This document shows positions 30,001-37,342 of a stretch of 64,000 nucleotides of DNA, in pieces (position 1 is the stretch's first letter; each line of letters starts with the position of its first letter). Both the position numbers and the translations under genes were made by a program. Below the pieces are notes generated by a model. That model made no database searches and was not told the origin of the DNA. It saw only the letters and a program-made list of their open reading frames with translations. This stretch comes from Kordia aestuariivivens (GTDB lineage Bacteria; Bacteroidota; Bacteroidia; Flavobacteriales; Flavobacteriaceae), in assembly GCF_014397005.1 (NCBI RefSeq), contig NZ_JACGWS010000004.1, forward strand, positions 1 to 64,000, read 5' to 3'.

Positions 30001-30128
30001 AAAATATATACTTACAAATGCTGAATCAATTTCCAAGTGGAATCGAAAATGCGCCTGTATCAAAAGAAATATTTCAACAGTTTGATAAAAATTTTCAAAC
30101 GTGGCAACAACAAAATTGGCCGTATTAA
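27069..30128 (+). CDS. DUF2723 membrane protein (GT-C glycosyltransferase-like) with TPR tail
   Basis: A 1019-residue protein. The DUF2723 signature is at the N-terminus: FWDSPEFITSSYTLQASHPP (~38-57) is the acidic first loop seen in GT-C transferases such as protein O-mannosyltransferases. About 12 membrane helices span to ~600. A soluble region (DGDNMIFPLWYLQQVEGYRTD) follows. A TPR-like end (LLEEGQTKKAIEVLNKC, ~900) closes it. It probably transfers a lipid-linked sugar to secreted proteins, a link noted for T9SS bacteria, but the acceptor is unknown. A methyltransferase gene follows after 18 bp. Confidence 0.82.
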   Translation: MNLTVMPKAKKITSWMLFAFVFIIYAISASNTIAFWDSPEFITSSYTLQASHPPGAPFYTILCKVILSFFPATKAALISNLISGFFGALTITLLFRITINVAERVLSVTKSNYTALIAGIIAALTLAFSDSFWTASTEAEVYTLSFALMTGMIHIMLLWERELDKRKEMRYMLLFAFLLGISTSVHLILIAIVIPLSILIAHKKFGLTIKNFILAILLGCISFFFIYGFLVQGIIKLTNTLDIWLVNSFKMSLNSGITVMFLGILISFSLLLVFSQKRQKTILQHGTLGVIFFFIGMSSFFMPMQRSNVNTLIAESMKNSNKMLQYVRAEQFGVSAIPLFKGPAFNAPLDKDVGFVDGKPMYSYDIDQKKYLKTDDGKFKTVNYADEFTLFFPRMFDKGDAEKYKAWTPIFGEPIKYPVQGEIVTINKPTFTENLSFFVNYQLMWMNARYLFWNFIGRQNDHHGLGYIKDGNWVSGINAFDKHRIGDQSIIPEYYKHHKGNDAYYFLPFILGILGIIALRKHKPYFWTTLLLFLTFGIGITIYVNPVPSSILIRERDYIFIGSFVIFALWIGLSVVFLAQALQGIKNPKIRIGIIAAIALLASPIQLLAKGWDNHQRGHDNFAYNFGKAYLDACPEQSILITDGDNMIFPLWYLQQVEGYRTDVRVINFAQLNIETHIDHLKKKLYDSKPIKIDLNKDLYISGAEKLFPLQEETKKAAVLPILFEFLTKDNTRINWNGRMRHYIPSTTFSIPIDTTRIKKLFDPKKLNASYTASITWENPKKFYGLNELALMNLLLNNIHDRPICFAINGKKSHFINLEPYMIQHGMVNILAPIQRKDPDVNPKIVDTKMMYSYIMNEVQFEGLDDDTVFIRDENTTYAREILRQNYYFLAQALLEEGQTKKAIEVLNKCTTLFPNKTIPYKQYSYAIGKLYVRAGNILKGTEICTIAMQNIWDELQWMTSFDPPNPIINLRHAYRLKNIYLQMLNQFPSGIENAPVSKEIFQQFDKNFQTWQQQNWPY

Positions 30129-30146
30129 TTCCCCTAATTTTTCATT

Positions 30147-30917
30147 ATGTTATTTTCAACAGAAGTTACATCTTCAAAAATCACATCCGATAATCCATTG
30201 TTTCAACGGACGTTAAAAGCCTATCATGTAGTTGCGCCACATATTCATGGCAATGTACTAGAAATAGGTTGCGGCGAAGGTTATGGTGTAGAATTATTAT
30301 ATAAAAACTCGGATCAATTAACCTTGATTGACAAATCGCCATACACAGCAGAATTAATCAATTCTAAATATCCAAATACAACTATAATTCAAGAAAAAAT
30401 TCCGCCACTAACACAATTAGAAAATAACAGTTTTGATGTTGTGGTTTCGTTTCAAGTGATTGAACATATTAAGGAAGCAGCTTTATATTTAGAAGAAATT
30501 CATCGTGTACTAAAACCAAACGGAAAAGCCTATATTTCTACACCAAATGCCTTAAAAACTATTGCGCGAAATCCTTGGCACTATAAAGAATATACATTTG
30601 AAGATTTGGTCCATTTATTTGAAAATAATTTTACAAACTATACCATTAAAGCCATACAAGGAAATGCAAAAACTGCTGCTTATTACGAGAAAAACAAAGA
30701 ATCTGTAGCACGTTTTTTACGCTATGATATTTTTAATTTAGAACACAAAATTCCTTCTTGGTTGTTGCAAATTCCGTATGAAATTGCCAATCGAATGAAT
30801 CGAAAAAAGCTATTGCATAAAAATCCTGATTTGGTCAATACTATTACGCTGGAAGATTATTCACTTGGCGAACATTCGGAAGCTACACTTGACTTTTTCT
30901 GTACGCTTACTAAATAG
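30147..30917 (+). CDS. Class I SAM-dependent methyltransferase
   Basis: A 256-residue Rossmann methyltransferase. Motif I is VLEIGCGEGYG (~39-49), with the acidic ribose-binding residue in LTLIDKSP (~65). Motif post-I/II is SFDVVVSFQVIEHI (~97-110), then VLKPNGKAYISTPNA (~125). It resembles enzymes acting on small molecules or glycan/lipid intermediates. Position directly after the DUF2723 gene suggests a linked envelope glycan role; the substrate is not evident. Confidence 0.85.
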   Translation: MLFSTEVTSSKITSDNPLFQRTLKAYHVVAPHIHGNVLEIGCGEGYGVELLYKNSDQLTLIDKSPYTAELINSKYPNTTIIQEKIPPLTQLENNSFDVVVSFQVIEHIKEAALYLEEIHRVLKPNGKAYISTPNALKTIARNPWHYKEYTFEDLVHLFENNFTNYTIKAIQGNAKTAAYYEKNKESVARFLRYDIFNLEHKIPSWLLQIPYEIANRMNRKKLLHKNPDLVNTITLEDYSLGEHSEATLDFFCTLTK

Positions 30918-30993
30918 ATTGTTAGATCGCTATCGCTCATGACGTGCTTCGTTTTTAGAGGTTTTGGGTAAGTTGTTGTTTACTTATTATTTC

Positions 30994-31031
30994 AAAAAAA
31001 AGCCTCACATTGTACATTTGTGAAGCCTTTT
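30994..31031 (-). terminator. Terminator of the SCO operon
   Basis: Read on the minus strand, AAAAGGCTTCACA pairs with TGTGAGGCTTTTTT using two G-U wobbles, followed by a U run. On the plus strand the same positions are A-C mismatches, so it serves the minus-strand operon ending at 31052. Confidence 0.78.
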
Positions 31032-31051
31032 CCTATCGTAATAAACTAATT

Positions 31052-31738
31052 CTAATTCTCTAATTGTAATGTTTTAATATCTGCAATTAATTGCTGAACG
31101 GCAGTTTTGTTCAATCCGTTGTAGATTCCTCTAATTTGCCTGTTTTTATCTATCAATACGAAGTTTTCGGTATGTAAAAAATCATCATTGGTTTTGGTTT
31201 CTCCTAAATCTTCTTCCACGAAATAATGGTTTCGACCTAAGTCGTAAATTTGAGAACGTTCGCCTGTGACCAAATGCCATTTATTGCTTTCTATTCCTTT
31301 GTTTTCGGCATACGATTTTAATACAGAAACCGAATCTATTTCAGGCGTTACCGAATGTGACAATAATAAAATTTCAGCATCTGTTTTAAATTCTTGCTGT
31401 AAAATGTTCATATTCGCGGTCATTTTTGGGCAGATGCCCGGACAGGTTGTAAAAAAGAAATCGGTAACGTAAATTTTATCTTTAAACGTCGCTTCTGTAA
31501 TCGTTTCTCCTTCTTGATTCGTCAAACTAAATGCTGGAATTTGATGAAATGTTTTTTGTGCTTCACTTCCACTTTCCAACCAATGTGGCGTAAACGAAGC
31601 TTCTTTATAAAAAGGTAAATTTGTGACACGACTGTCCAACTGTTTTCGTGTGTCATTTTTACAATTAAACAACAACAAAGAAACAATAACAAGTACGCAA
31701 AGTTTATTTTGTTTGTACAATTTCGCTTTCCAATTCAT
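31052..31738 (-). CDS. SCO1/SenC family lipoprotein
   Basis: A 228-residue SCO protein with a thioredoxin-like fold. It has an N-terminal lipoprotein signal (VSLLLFNC). The copper/redox motif is TCPGICP (Cys99, Cys103), and the third copper ligand is His189 in LHTENFVLID. SCO proteins deliver copper to cytochrome oxidase or act in envelope thiol redox. It overlaps the end of the MORN-like lipoprotein gene by 35 bp and is the last gene of the sigma-headed operon, which suggests copper or redox stress control. Confidence 0.92.
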   Translation of the reverse strand: MNWKAKLYKQNKLCVLVIVSLLLFNCKNDTRKQLDSRVTNLPFYKEASFTPHWLESGSEAQKTFHQIPAFSLTNQEGETITEATFKDKIYVTDFFFTTCPGICPKMTANMNILQQEFKTDAEILLLSHSVTPEIDSVSVLKSYAENKGIESNKWHLVTGERSQIYDLGRNHYFVEEDLGETKTNDDFLHTENFVLIDKNRQIRGIYNGLNKTAVQQLIADIKTLQLEN

Positions 31739-32297
31739 AACACAATCCTGATCGTTTTAAGCCAAAAATCCGTCCGTTTTTCGCTTCGTAGTTATTAAAT
31801 ATTTTTCCATTTTTTCGCCATGCTTTCTGCAAACCTTCTTCTTTTCCATTCACAATAGTGAACTGTTTGAATTTTTCTCCAGATTTGTACCATTGTTCTT
31901 GAATTCCATTCACAACACCATTTTTATGGTTTGAAATAGAACGCAAATTTCCGTTGCTCCACCATGTTTTGGAAGTTCCGTGTTGCTTTCCTTCAATATA
32001 ATTTGATTCAAAACTGAGCAAACCATCTTGAAACCATTTTTTTCGCACTCCATTTCTCTTTCCTTTCAAATATTGAACTGTTTCCGAAACAACTCCATTC
32101 GGGTATTTTGACTCAGAAGTTCCTGTAAATGGTTGGTTTTGATAAAACATCAATCCCAAGTTTGGTTTTAATTCCAATGAATTTTTAGCAATGACTACCG
32201 AAGTATTTAGGGAAACACTTTCGGTAATCACTGCTTCTTCTTGGGGTTTTTGCTCACATGAAGTCAGCAAAAGTACCATCCCAAAAAGGAAAACCAC
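31704..32297 (-). CDS. YwqK-type MORN-repeat lipoprotein
   Basis: MORN-like repeats of ~23 residues are visible: PNGVVSETVQYLKGKRNG, FQDGLLSFESNYIEGKQHG, SNGNLRSISNHKNGVVNG and KSGEKFKQFTIVNGKEEG. I place the start at the GTG at 32297, one base after the stop of the upstream YHYH gene, giving 197 residues with a lipobox (LLLTSC). The frame is open to an ATG at 32357, which would overlap that gene by 59 bp and supply a charged n-region. Relatives are annotated as YwqK antitoxins, but the lipoprotein signal and operon argue for an envelope role. Confidence 0.75.
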   Translation of the reverse strand: MVFLFGMVLLLTSCEQKPQEEAVITESVSLNTSVVIAKNSLELKPNLGLMFYQNQPFTGTSESKYPNGVVSETVQYLKGKRNGVRKKWFQDGLLSFESNYIEGKQHGTSKTWWSNGNLRSISNHKNGVVNGIQEQWYKSGEKFKQFTIVNGKEEGLQKAWRKNGKIFNNYEAKNGRIFGLKRSGLCYELESEIVQTK

Positions 32298-32298
32298 A

Positions 32299-33075
32299 TT
32301 ATTGTATATTGTTCGCTGTTCCTTGATAATTTCCTGGAAATAAGATATAGTACTCATTCAAATAAAGTTCGTTTTGTATGTGATAGTGATATTCTGCCGT
32401 TGTGGTATGTTGTGTGGTACTTGTATGTCCGCCAGAAGCATCTAAATCTGTTGGATACGTTGCTGTGGAGTTACATTTTCGTCCGTACAAGAAAAATCCG
32501 TCTGAAATGATTCCAATTAGTTTTTCATCATCATCCGACCAAGCTTTTGGCTCTAAATGATAGTGATAGCTTTGCGGTCCTGTATGTGCTGCTGTGTAAT
32601 CCAAAGAACCTATCACATTATCTAAAGGTACATTTGGACCTTCTTCATCATTATAAATTACCGAACCACTAACTGCAATACCAATAGCTCCTAAACCAGT
32701 TGCACTTGAACTTGAAGCCAATGCTGGCGTTGCAGGAATTGTTAATGAATAAGATCCGTTAAAATCGTCAATATTCCCAGGAGCCATTTGAGCAAATGAA
32801 GTTACCGTTGGTTGCACAAATAAAGGATTCGTTTGTGACCAATATGGCGATGTATGATTTGGCAATCCATTCGTTTCTATAGTCACATTTGTACCATTTA
32901 AAACGACCGTTGTATTATCAGTATCAAACTCCGCAAAAGCAGCATGTAACGTAGCTGTATTGCCTCCGCCTGTTGGGTCTGTCGTTGTAGTACTATCATC
33001 GTCACTTCCGCAAGCAACAATAAATATTATTGAAGCACATAACAAAAGTGCTATTGTAAATGGTTTTCTTTTCAT
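32299..33075 (-). CDS. YHYH domain lipoprotein
   Basis: A 258-residue lipoprotein (IIFIVACGSDDD at ~14-25). It carries the signature YHYH twice: in SYHYHLEPKAW (~166) and AEYHYHIQNEL (~230). Also present are TSPYWSQTNPLF (~75) and IGIISDGFFLYGR (~190), which resemble the family. YHYH domain function is unknown; the His-rich signature could bind metal. It lies 154 bp after its larger relative at 33230, with its own promoter-like motif between them. Confidence 0.85.
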   Translation of the reverse strand: MKRKPFTIALLLCASIIFIVACGSDDDSTTTTDPTGGGNTATLHAAFAEFDTDNTTVVLNGTNVTIETNGLPNHTSPYWSQTNPLFVQPTVTSFAQMAPGNIDDFNGSYSLTIPATPALASSSSATGLGAIGIAVSGSVIYNDEEGPNVPLDNVIGSLDYTAAHTGPQSYHYHLEPKAWSDDDEKLIGIISDGFFLYGRKCNSTATYPTDLDASGGHTSTTQHTTTAEYHYHIQNELYLNEYYILFPGNYQGTANNIQ

Positions 33076-33106
33076 GTTTTAAAGATTTAATTAGTTTATT
33101 TTTTAG

Positions 33107-33135
33107 TTAGATGCGTTTCTTTTAAAAAACTTGTG
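33107..33135 (-). promoter_or_regulatory. ECF-type promoter motif A
   Basis: On the minus strand CACAAGTTTTT, 11 nt, CATCTAA. The same motif with identical spacing occurs at 34431-34459 and 35249-35277. CATCTAA resembles ECF -10 elements (CGTCTAA type), and the first box would be the -35. It lies 31 nt before the YHYH lipoprotein start. Confidence 0.7.
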
Positions 33136-33229
33136 TTTTATTTTTTAGACTACTTAGAATATTAGATTGTTCATTTCGACTAAGCTCCATGCACAAAATT
33201 TCACAGACAACTCATAACTCACAACTCGT

Positions 33230-34402
33230 TTACTGTCTTCCGCCTCTTTGTCCACGTCCGCCTTGTCTTCTTTGTGGTTTTGGAGCTTTTTCTAATTCTT
33301 TTTTTGAGATAAATCCATCATCATTTGTATCAACTTTTGAAAAATCGCGCTGTAATGGACCTTTTACTTCTTTCTTGCTCAACTTCCCATCACTATTTGC
33401 GTCCATTTGTTCAAAAATTTCCGCTACACTTGGGCGTTCTCTATTGTTTCCACCGCGATTTCTCCCAGAGAACCCGCCACGATTTCTGCCACGCATGCCA
33501 CCACCAACTTTGAAACTTTCGTTCGGTGTTCCCACAAAAAATCGTGGTAACGAAGGAAAACTATCAGTTATTACATAATAATAGGTTCCTTTTGGAAACT
33601 CTGGTGTTTTACCAAAACGTCCGTTTGCTTCGTCCAAATCGCCATGTCCTTTTACATATTCAAAATCGCGTGCATACGTTCCATCATACGTGCCATTTGG
33701 TGCTGTAATTCCATCGTCTGGACGATTTCCTACTTTTAATTTATAACTAGACCTCAATTCTTTTAATTCACTGTTAGTATCCGAAGCATAACCATATTTA
33801 TAGTAAATAGGAAAACCGTCGGCTGCCCAACCCAATAAAAACATACTGTTTTTTTCTGCTTGTTTTACAATTCCCCAAGGTGTTCCATGATAATGATATT
33901 CTCCCGTTGGTTGTACGTGTGCGTTGTTGCAATCGTCGCCTAAATCTACATTTGTGCTCAGTGCTTCTTTTGACCAAGCCGTGTTCATTTCACGTGTGTT
34001 TGGATTGATGAAAAATTCCATCGCAGTCGGTTCCATCTTTACACCATTAATAGCAACACCAAAAACATACGCAGGCGTTCCTTGTCCTAACATTCCTTCA
34101 CTATATACAGAAGTTAGTTTCTTGTTCTTTTTAGGTCGTAAAGCGACTTTATATGTTTTTTGTTGAGGAGAAATGGTATTCGGGTTTCCTGCATTTGGAA
34201 AAGCACCTGTAGCGTGTTGTGGAATTGCATTCGATTTGATAACACGGTATTTTCCTTGTTCGGAAATAGTGACTTCACTTTTATATTTCACCATTTCTGT
34301 ACACTCGTAACCGTCTGTTACCGAAAATGTATTGGTGGAAGTTTCCTGTGCAAATGTTGCGAACGTAACGAGTAAAAGTGCAATAGAAATTATGTTTTTC
34401 AT
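33230..34402 (-). CDS. Secreted YHYH protein with two C-terminal EF hands
   Basis: A 390-residue protein with a signal peptide (SIALLLVTFATFAQ). The YHYH domain covers ~60-290: TGEYHYHGTPWG near 167, MFLLGWAADGFPIYYKYG near 187 and GTYYYVITDSFP near 272. A Gly/Arg-rich linker (~305-320) precedes two canonical EF hands, DANSDGKLSKKE and DTNDDGFISKKE (~333-370). A second Gly/Arg-rich tail ends it. Calcium binding is likely from the intact loops; the YHYH function is unknown. It belongs to the sigma-headed operon. Confidence 0.87.
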   Translation of the reverse strand: MKNIISIALLLVTFATFAQETSTNTFSVTDGYECTEMVKYKSEVTISEQGKYRVIKSNAIPQHATGAFPNAGNPNTISPQQKTYKVALRPKKNKKLTSVYSEGMLGQGTPAYVFGVAINGVKMEPTAMEFFINPNTREMNTAWSKEALSTNVDLGDDCNNAHVQPTGEYHYHGTPWGIVKQAEKNSMFLLGWAADGFPIYYKYGYASDTNSELKELRSSYKLKVGNRPDDGITAPNGTYDGTYARDFEYVKGHGDLDEANGRFGKTPEFPKGTYYYVITDSFPSLPRFFVGTPNESFKVGGGMRGRNRGGFSGRNRGGNNRERPSVAEIFEQMDANSDGKLSKKEVKGPLQRDFSKVDTNDDGFISKKELEKAPKPQRRQGGRGQRGGRQ

Positions 34403-34430
34403 TATAAGAGAATTTCATCGTGTTTGGTAG

Positions 34431-34459
34431 TTAGATGTATTCTTTTAGAAAAACTTGTG
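34431..34459 (-). promoter_or_regulatory. ECF-type promoter motif B
   Basis: Minus strand CACAAGTTTTT, 11 nt, CATCTAA, 28 nt before the YHYH/EF-hand start. Both boxes match copies A and C while the spacer differs, so function rather than recent duplication conserves them. Confidence 0.7.
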
Positions 34460-34470
34460 CGCTGTGTAGA

Positions 34471-34914
34471 TTATTTTCTTTTTTTCTTTCCGTGTCGGTG
34501 TAAAGCGTCTTGTATTATAGAGTTAAAACGTAAGCGTTGTTCGTCGTTACAAATTTTTTGAACTTCTTTAAAATGATAGAAAGTTTTCAAATCTTTCTGA
34601 CGCTCTTTTTCACCAATGCGTCTGGCAATATCGTTCACTTCAGTTTCGTTTACTCCCGTTTCTGATAATTCATTAAATAATGCATCTTTCAATTCTTTGA
34701 TTTCACGAGAAATTTCACGCATAGCTTCATGATGCGCCCTATTCATATTTCTGAAATCGTTCATTTGCGCCTCGTCAAAATTGAGTTCTTTCGCAATAAA
34801 CTGTCCCGGATTACGATCTGGCGGATGTTTATCGCCAAAAATTTTGAACATAAAAAAACCGTTCATCACTACTAAAAAAAGAACTAATATATAAAGGAGT
34901 ATATTTTTTTTCAT
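34471..34914 (-). CDS. Spy/CpxP-like periplasmic protein (cassette 2)
   Basis: A 147-residue protein with an uncleaved or cleaved N-terminal hydrophobic segment (LYILVLFLVVMNGFFMF). The soluble helical domain resembles Spy/CpxP and heavy-metal sensor proteins: ELNFDEAQMNDFRNMNRAHHEAM (an LTxxQ-type helix, ~43-65) and FYHFKEVQKICNDEQRLRFNSII near 115. A His- and Arg-rich end follows. It probably senses metal or misfolded protein at the envelope and tunes the sigma factor encoded two genes upstream. Confidence 0.8.
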   Translation of the reverse strand: MKKNILLYILVLFLVVMNGFFMFKIFGDKHPPDRNPGQFIAKELNFDEAQMNDFRNMNRAHHEAMREISREIKELKDALFNELSETGVNETEVNDIARRIGEKERQKDLKTFYHFKEVQKICNDEQRLRFNSIIQDALHRHGKKKRK

Positions 34915-34924
34915 GTCTTTTTAT

Positions 34925-35239
34925 TTAATTGAATAAAGATGGTTTCGCGTCTTGCGACAATTCATACGCGCTGGCAAACTCAGCAACATTTTCATTGTAT
35001 GTTGAGTTTGTCAATTGTAAAATTCCAAAAACGTTTATAACCAAAACACAAATCAGTGTCGCAAATTGCAGTTTTGGCGTAAACCAACCTATACTAGCTG
35101 GAGCTATTTCTTCTTTTTCTGCAAACAAGCGCTGCATAGTTTTATCCTTGAAAAAAGGAGAAACATTCACTTTTTTGATGTCATCTAAAACATCAAATGC
35201 AGTTTCTTTAGTATGTTCTATATTTTTTGGTGTCTTCAT
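34925..35239 (-). CDS. Single-pass membrane protein, probable anti-sigma partner
   Basis: A 104-residue protein. The N-terminal ~60 residues are soluble (AFDVLDDIKKVNVSPFFKD). One transmembrane segment (~63-84) and a short exterior tail follow. Size and location between the sigma and Spy-like genes suggest anti-sigma function, as for the partner in cassette 1. It has no cysteine or zinc motif. The promoter-like motif C sits only 9 nt before its start codon. Confidence 0.65.
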   Translation of the reverse strand: MKTPKNIEHTKETAFDVLDDIKKVNVSPFFKDKTMQRLFAEKEEIAPASIGWFTPKLQFATLICVLVINVFGILQLTNSTYNENVAEFASAYELSQDAKPSLFN

Positions 35240-35248
35240 AACGTTCTA

Positions 35249-35277
35249 TTAGATGCAATATTTTTAAAAAACTTGCG
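35249..35277 (-). promoter_or_regulatory. ECF-type promoter motif C
   Basis: Minus strand CGCAAGTTTTT, 11 nt, CATCTAA, starting at the base after the sigma stop codon and ending 9 nt before the start at 35239. If used as a promoter the leader would be nearly absent. Confidence 0.6.
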
Positions 35278-35892
35278 TTAGGTTGAATTTTTATAAAAAT
35301 TAGCTAGAATTTGTTGTAAATTTTTCTTGGCTCGAAACAATAAAGATTCCACTGATGAGATACTTTTCTCCGTGATTTCAGCGACTTCTTTATAAGACAA
35401 ACCATCTACCTTATGCAAAGTAAAAACAATTCGTTGCGCTTCTGGCAATTGATGAATGGCTTTAAAGATTGTTTCGCTTTTTTCTTTATTTTCTAATACA
35501 ATTCCTGGGTGATTCATTTCTGTAAAATAAGAAGTTTTATCCACAGGAATTTCGTTCCCGAAAATAGATTGCATAAACGCAAATCGTTTTTTGGTGTTTT
35601 TCTTTCGAATAAACTCTAAAGATTTATTCACGGAAATTCGATACATCCATGTGGATAATTTGGAATTTCCTTTGAATTTATGAATCGATTTAAAAACTTC
35701 CACAAAAACTTCTTGAGCAACATCTTCAGCATCTTCTTTATTAGGGACAAAAGATAAGCAAGCATGAAAAACTTGTTGCTGATATTCATCCAACAAGCGA
35801 CTGTACGCTGCTCGTTTTCCTTCTTGTAAATCTGCTATAAAAGATGCTTCGCTCAATGAATTTATTTGATTGTGGTAACCCGCATTATACAT
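35278..35892 (-). CDS. ECF-type RNA polymerase sigma factor (cassette 2)
   Basis: A 204-residue ECF sigma. Region 2 is DAEDVAQEVFVEVFKSIHKFKG followed by SKLSTWMYRISVNKS (~57-95). Region 4 is LPEAQRIVFTLHKVDGLSYKEVAEI and ISSVESLLFRAKKNL (~150-195). It heads a seven-gene minus-strand operon running to the SCO gene. The three repeated motifs inside the operon, but not seen before this gene, are candidates for its own target promoters. Confidence 0.92.
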   Translation of the reverse strand: MYNAGYHNQINSLSEASFIADLQEGKRAAYSRLLDEYQQQVFHACLSFVPNKEDAEDVAQEVFVEVFKSIHKFKGNSKLSTWMYRISVNKSLEFIRKKNTKKRFAFMQSIFGNEIPVDKTSYFTEMNHPGIVLENKEKSETIFKAIHQLPEAQRIVFTLHKVDGLSYKEVAEITEKSISSVESLLFRAKKNLQQILANFYKNST

Positions 35893-36077
35893 TAAAAATC
35901 TATTACAAATCTGAACTACTGCAAATACAATCGCTTTGCTGTGCTTTTTAATTTAATCGTAGCTATACTATGTTGAAATTAAGAAAACATAAGTATTTCT
36001 GGAAGTTCAAATTTTCATCACGAAGTTTTAAGGCATAATTCGGGTTAAATTAACTAAAAAATCTAAACATAAAACAA

Positions 36078-36085
36078 TACCTTTG
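36078..36085 (+). promoter_or_regulatory. Promoter -7 box of the RsmB-like gene
   Basis: TACCTTTG matches TAnnTTTG, 19 nt before the start codon at 36105. The 212-bp gap from 35893 also holds the upstream region of the divergent sigma gene; nothing else is visible there. Confidence 0.55.
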
Positions 36086-36104
36086 CGGTTTAATTTGAAA
36101 TCAC

Positions 36105-37310
36105 ATGCGATTACACAGAAATTTAGTCTTTTCAGTCATTGACGGGCTAAACTTAATATTTAATGAAGGAGAATATGCAGACAAAGTAGTTCAAAAACTA
36201 CTGAAACGAGACGCCCGTTGGGGAAGTCGTGATCGTAAATTTGTTGCAGAAACGACTTATGACATTGTGCGTTGGAAGCGTTTATACGCTGAAATAGCAG
36301 AAATCAAAGAAAATTATTCCCGTGAAAACTTATGGCGTGTTTTTGCTGTTTGGGCAACGCTAAGAGGTATTGAATTACCAGATTGGAATCAACTAGCAGG
36401 AACTCCAACACGTAGAATTAAAGGACGTTTTGATGAACTTTCTAAAACTAGAAAAATCAAAGAATCTATTCCTGATTGGTTGGATGAATTAGGTGTTGCT
36501 GAGTTAGGTGAAAAAGTTTGGTCAAAAGAAATCCATGCGCTCAACAAGCAAGCCGATGTAATTCTTAGAACAAATACTTTACGAACTACCAAAGAAAAAT
36601 TACAAGCGTTATTACTTACTTTTGACAATGAAACTGAAGTCGTAAAAGGACATCCTGTAGCATTACGTTTGAAAGAACGTGCTAATATTTTCAGGAATGA
36701 CGCTTTTAAAAATGGACTGTTTGAAGTACAAGACGCAAATTCACAATTAGTTTCTGAGTTTTTAGATGTAAAACCCGGAATGAAAGTGGTGGATGCATGT
36801 GCTGGTGCTGGCGGAAAATCGTTGCACTTAGCTGCTTTGATGGAAAATAAAGGAAACTTAATTTCTTTAGATATATACGAAGCAAAACTACGCGAATTAA
36901 AACGTAGAGCGAGACGTAATGGTGCACATAATATAGAAACACGCGTTATTGATTCCACGAAAGTGATCAAAAAATTATATGACAAAGCAGATCGTGTATT
37001 GATTGATGCTCCATGTTCTGGATTGGGTGTTTTGCGTAGAAATCCGGATGCTAAATGGAAAATTCAACCTGGATTTTTAGATAAAGTAAGAGAGACACAA
37101 CAAGATATTTTACAACGCTATTCTAAAATGGTAAAATCGGGCGGAAAAATGGTGTATGCAACTTGTTCTATCTTACCTTCTGAAAATCAAGAACAAGTAG
37201 AAAAATTTCTAGCTTCAAATGAAGACTTCACGCTTGTAGAAGATAAAAAATTATTGGCGTCAACGTCAGGATTTGATGGTTTCTACATGGCTTTGTTAGA
37301 ACGAAAATAA
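36105..37310 (+). CDS. RsmB/NOP family rRNA cytosine-C5 methyltransferase
   Basis: A 401-residue RsmB-like enzyme, predicted to methylate a 16S rRNA cytosine at C5. The N-terminal ~130 residues are the NusB-like/linker part. The SAM site is VVDACAGAGGKSLHLAAL (~228). The motif IV cysteine is in IDAPCSGLGVLRRNPDAKW (~303), and the catalytic cysteine in YATCSILPSENQEQV (~348). Both cysteines are present. It has a good -7 box upstream and is followed by the endonuclease gene in the same direction. Confidence 0.9.
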   Translation: MRLHRNLVFSVIDGLNLIFNEGEYADKVVQKLLKRDARWGSRDRKFVAETTYDIVRWKRLYAEIAEIKENYSRENLWRVFAVWATLRGIELPDWNQLAGTPTRRIKGRFDELSKTRKIKESIPDWLDELGVAELGEKVWSKEIHALNKQADVILRTNTLRTTKEKLQALLLTFDNETEVVKGHPVALRLKERANIFRNDAFKNGLFEVQDANSQLVSEFLDVKPGMKVVDACAGAGGKSLHLAALMENKGNLISLDIYEAKLRELKRRARRNGAHNIETRVIDSTKVIKKLYDKADRVLIDAPCSGLGVLRRNPDAKWKIQPGFLDKVRETQQDILQRYSKMVKSGGKMVYATCSILPSENQEQVEKFLASNEDFTLVEDKKLLASTSGFDGFYMALLERK

Positions 37311-37342
37311 AACCCTAAATCACTTCAATATAATTTATTACA

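Noticed and set aside
31704-32297. YwqK antitoxin of a toxin-antitoxin pair
   Set aside because: The name comes from distant relatives. Here the protein has a lipoprotein signal, lies in an envelope operon and no toxin gene is adjacent.
33189-34375. Plus-strand open frames opposite the YHYH/EF-hand gene
   Set aside because: Antisense shadows of a clear gene; the Pro/Arg-rich products come from its Gly/Arg-rich coding segments.
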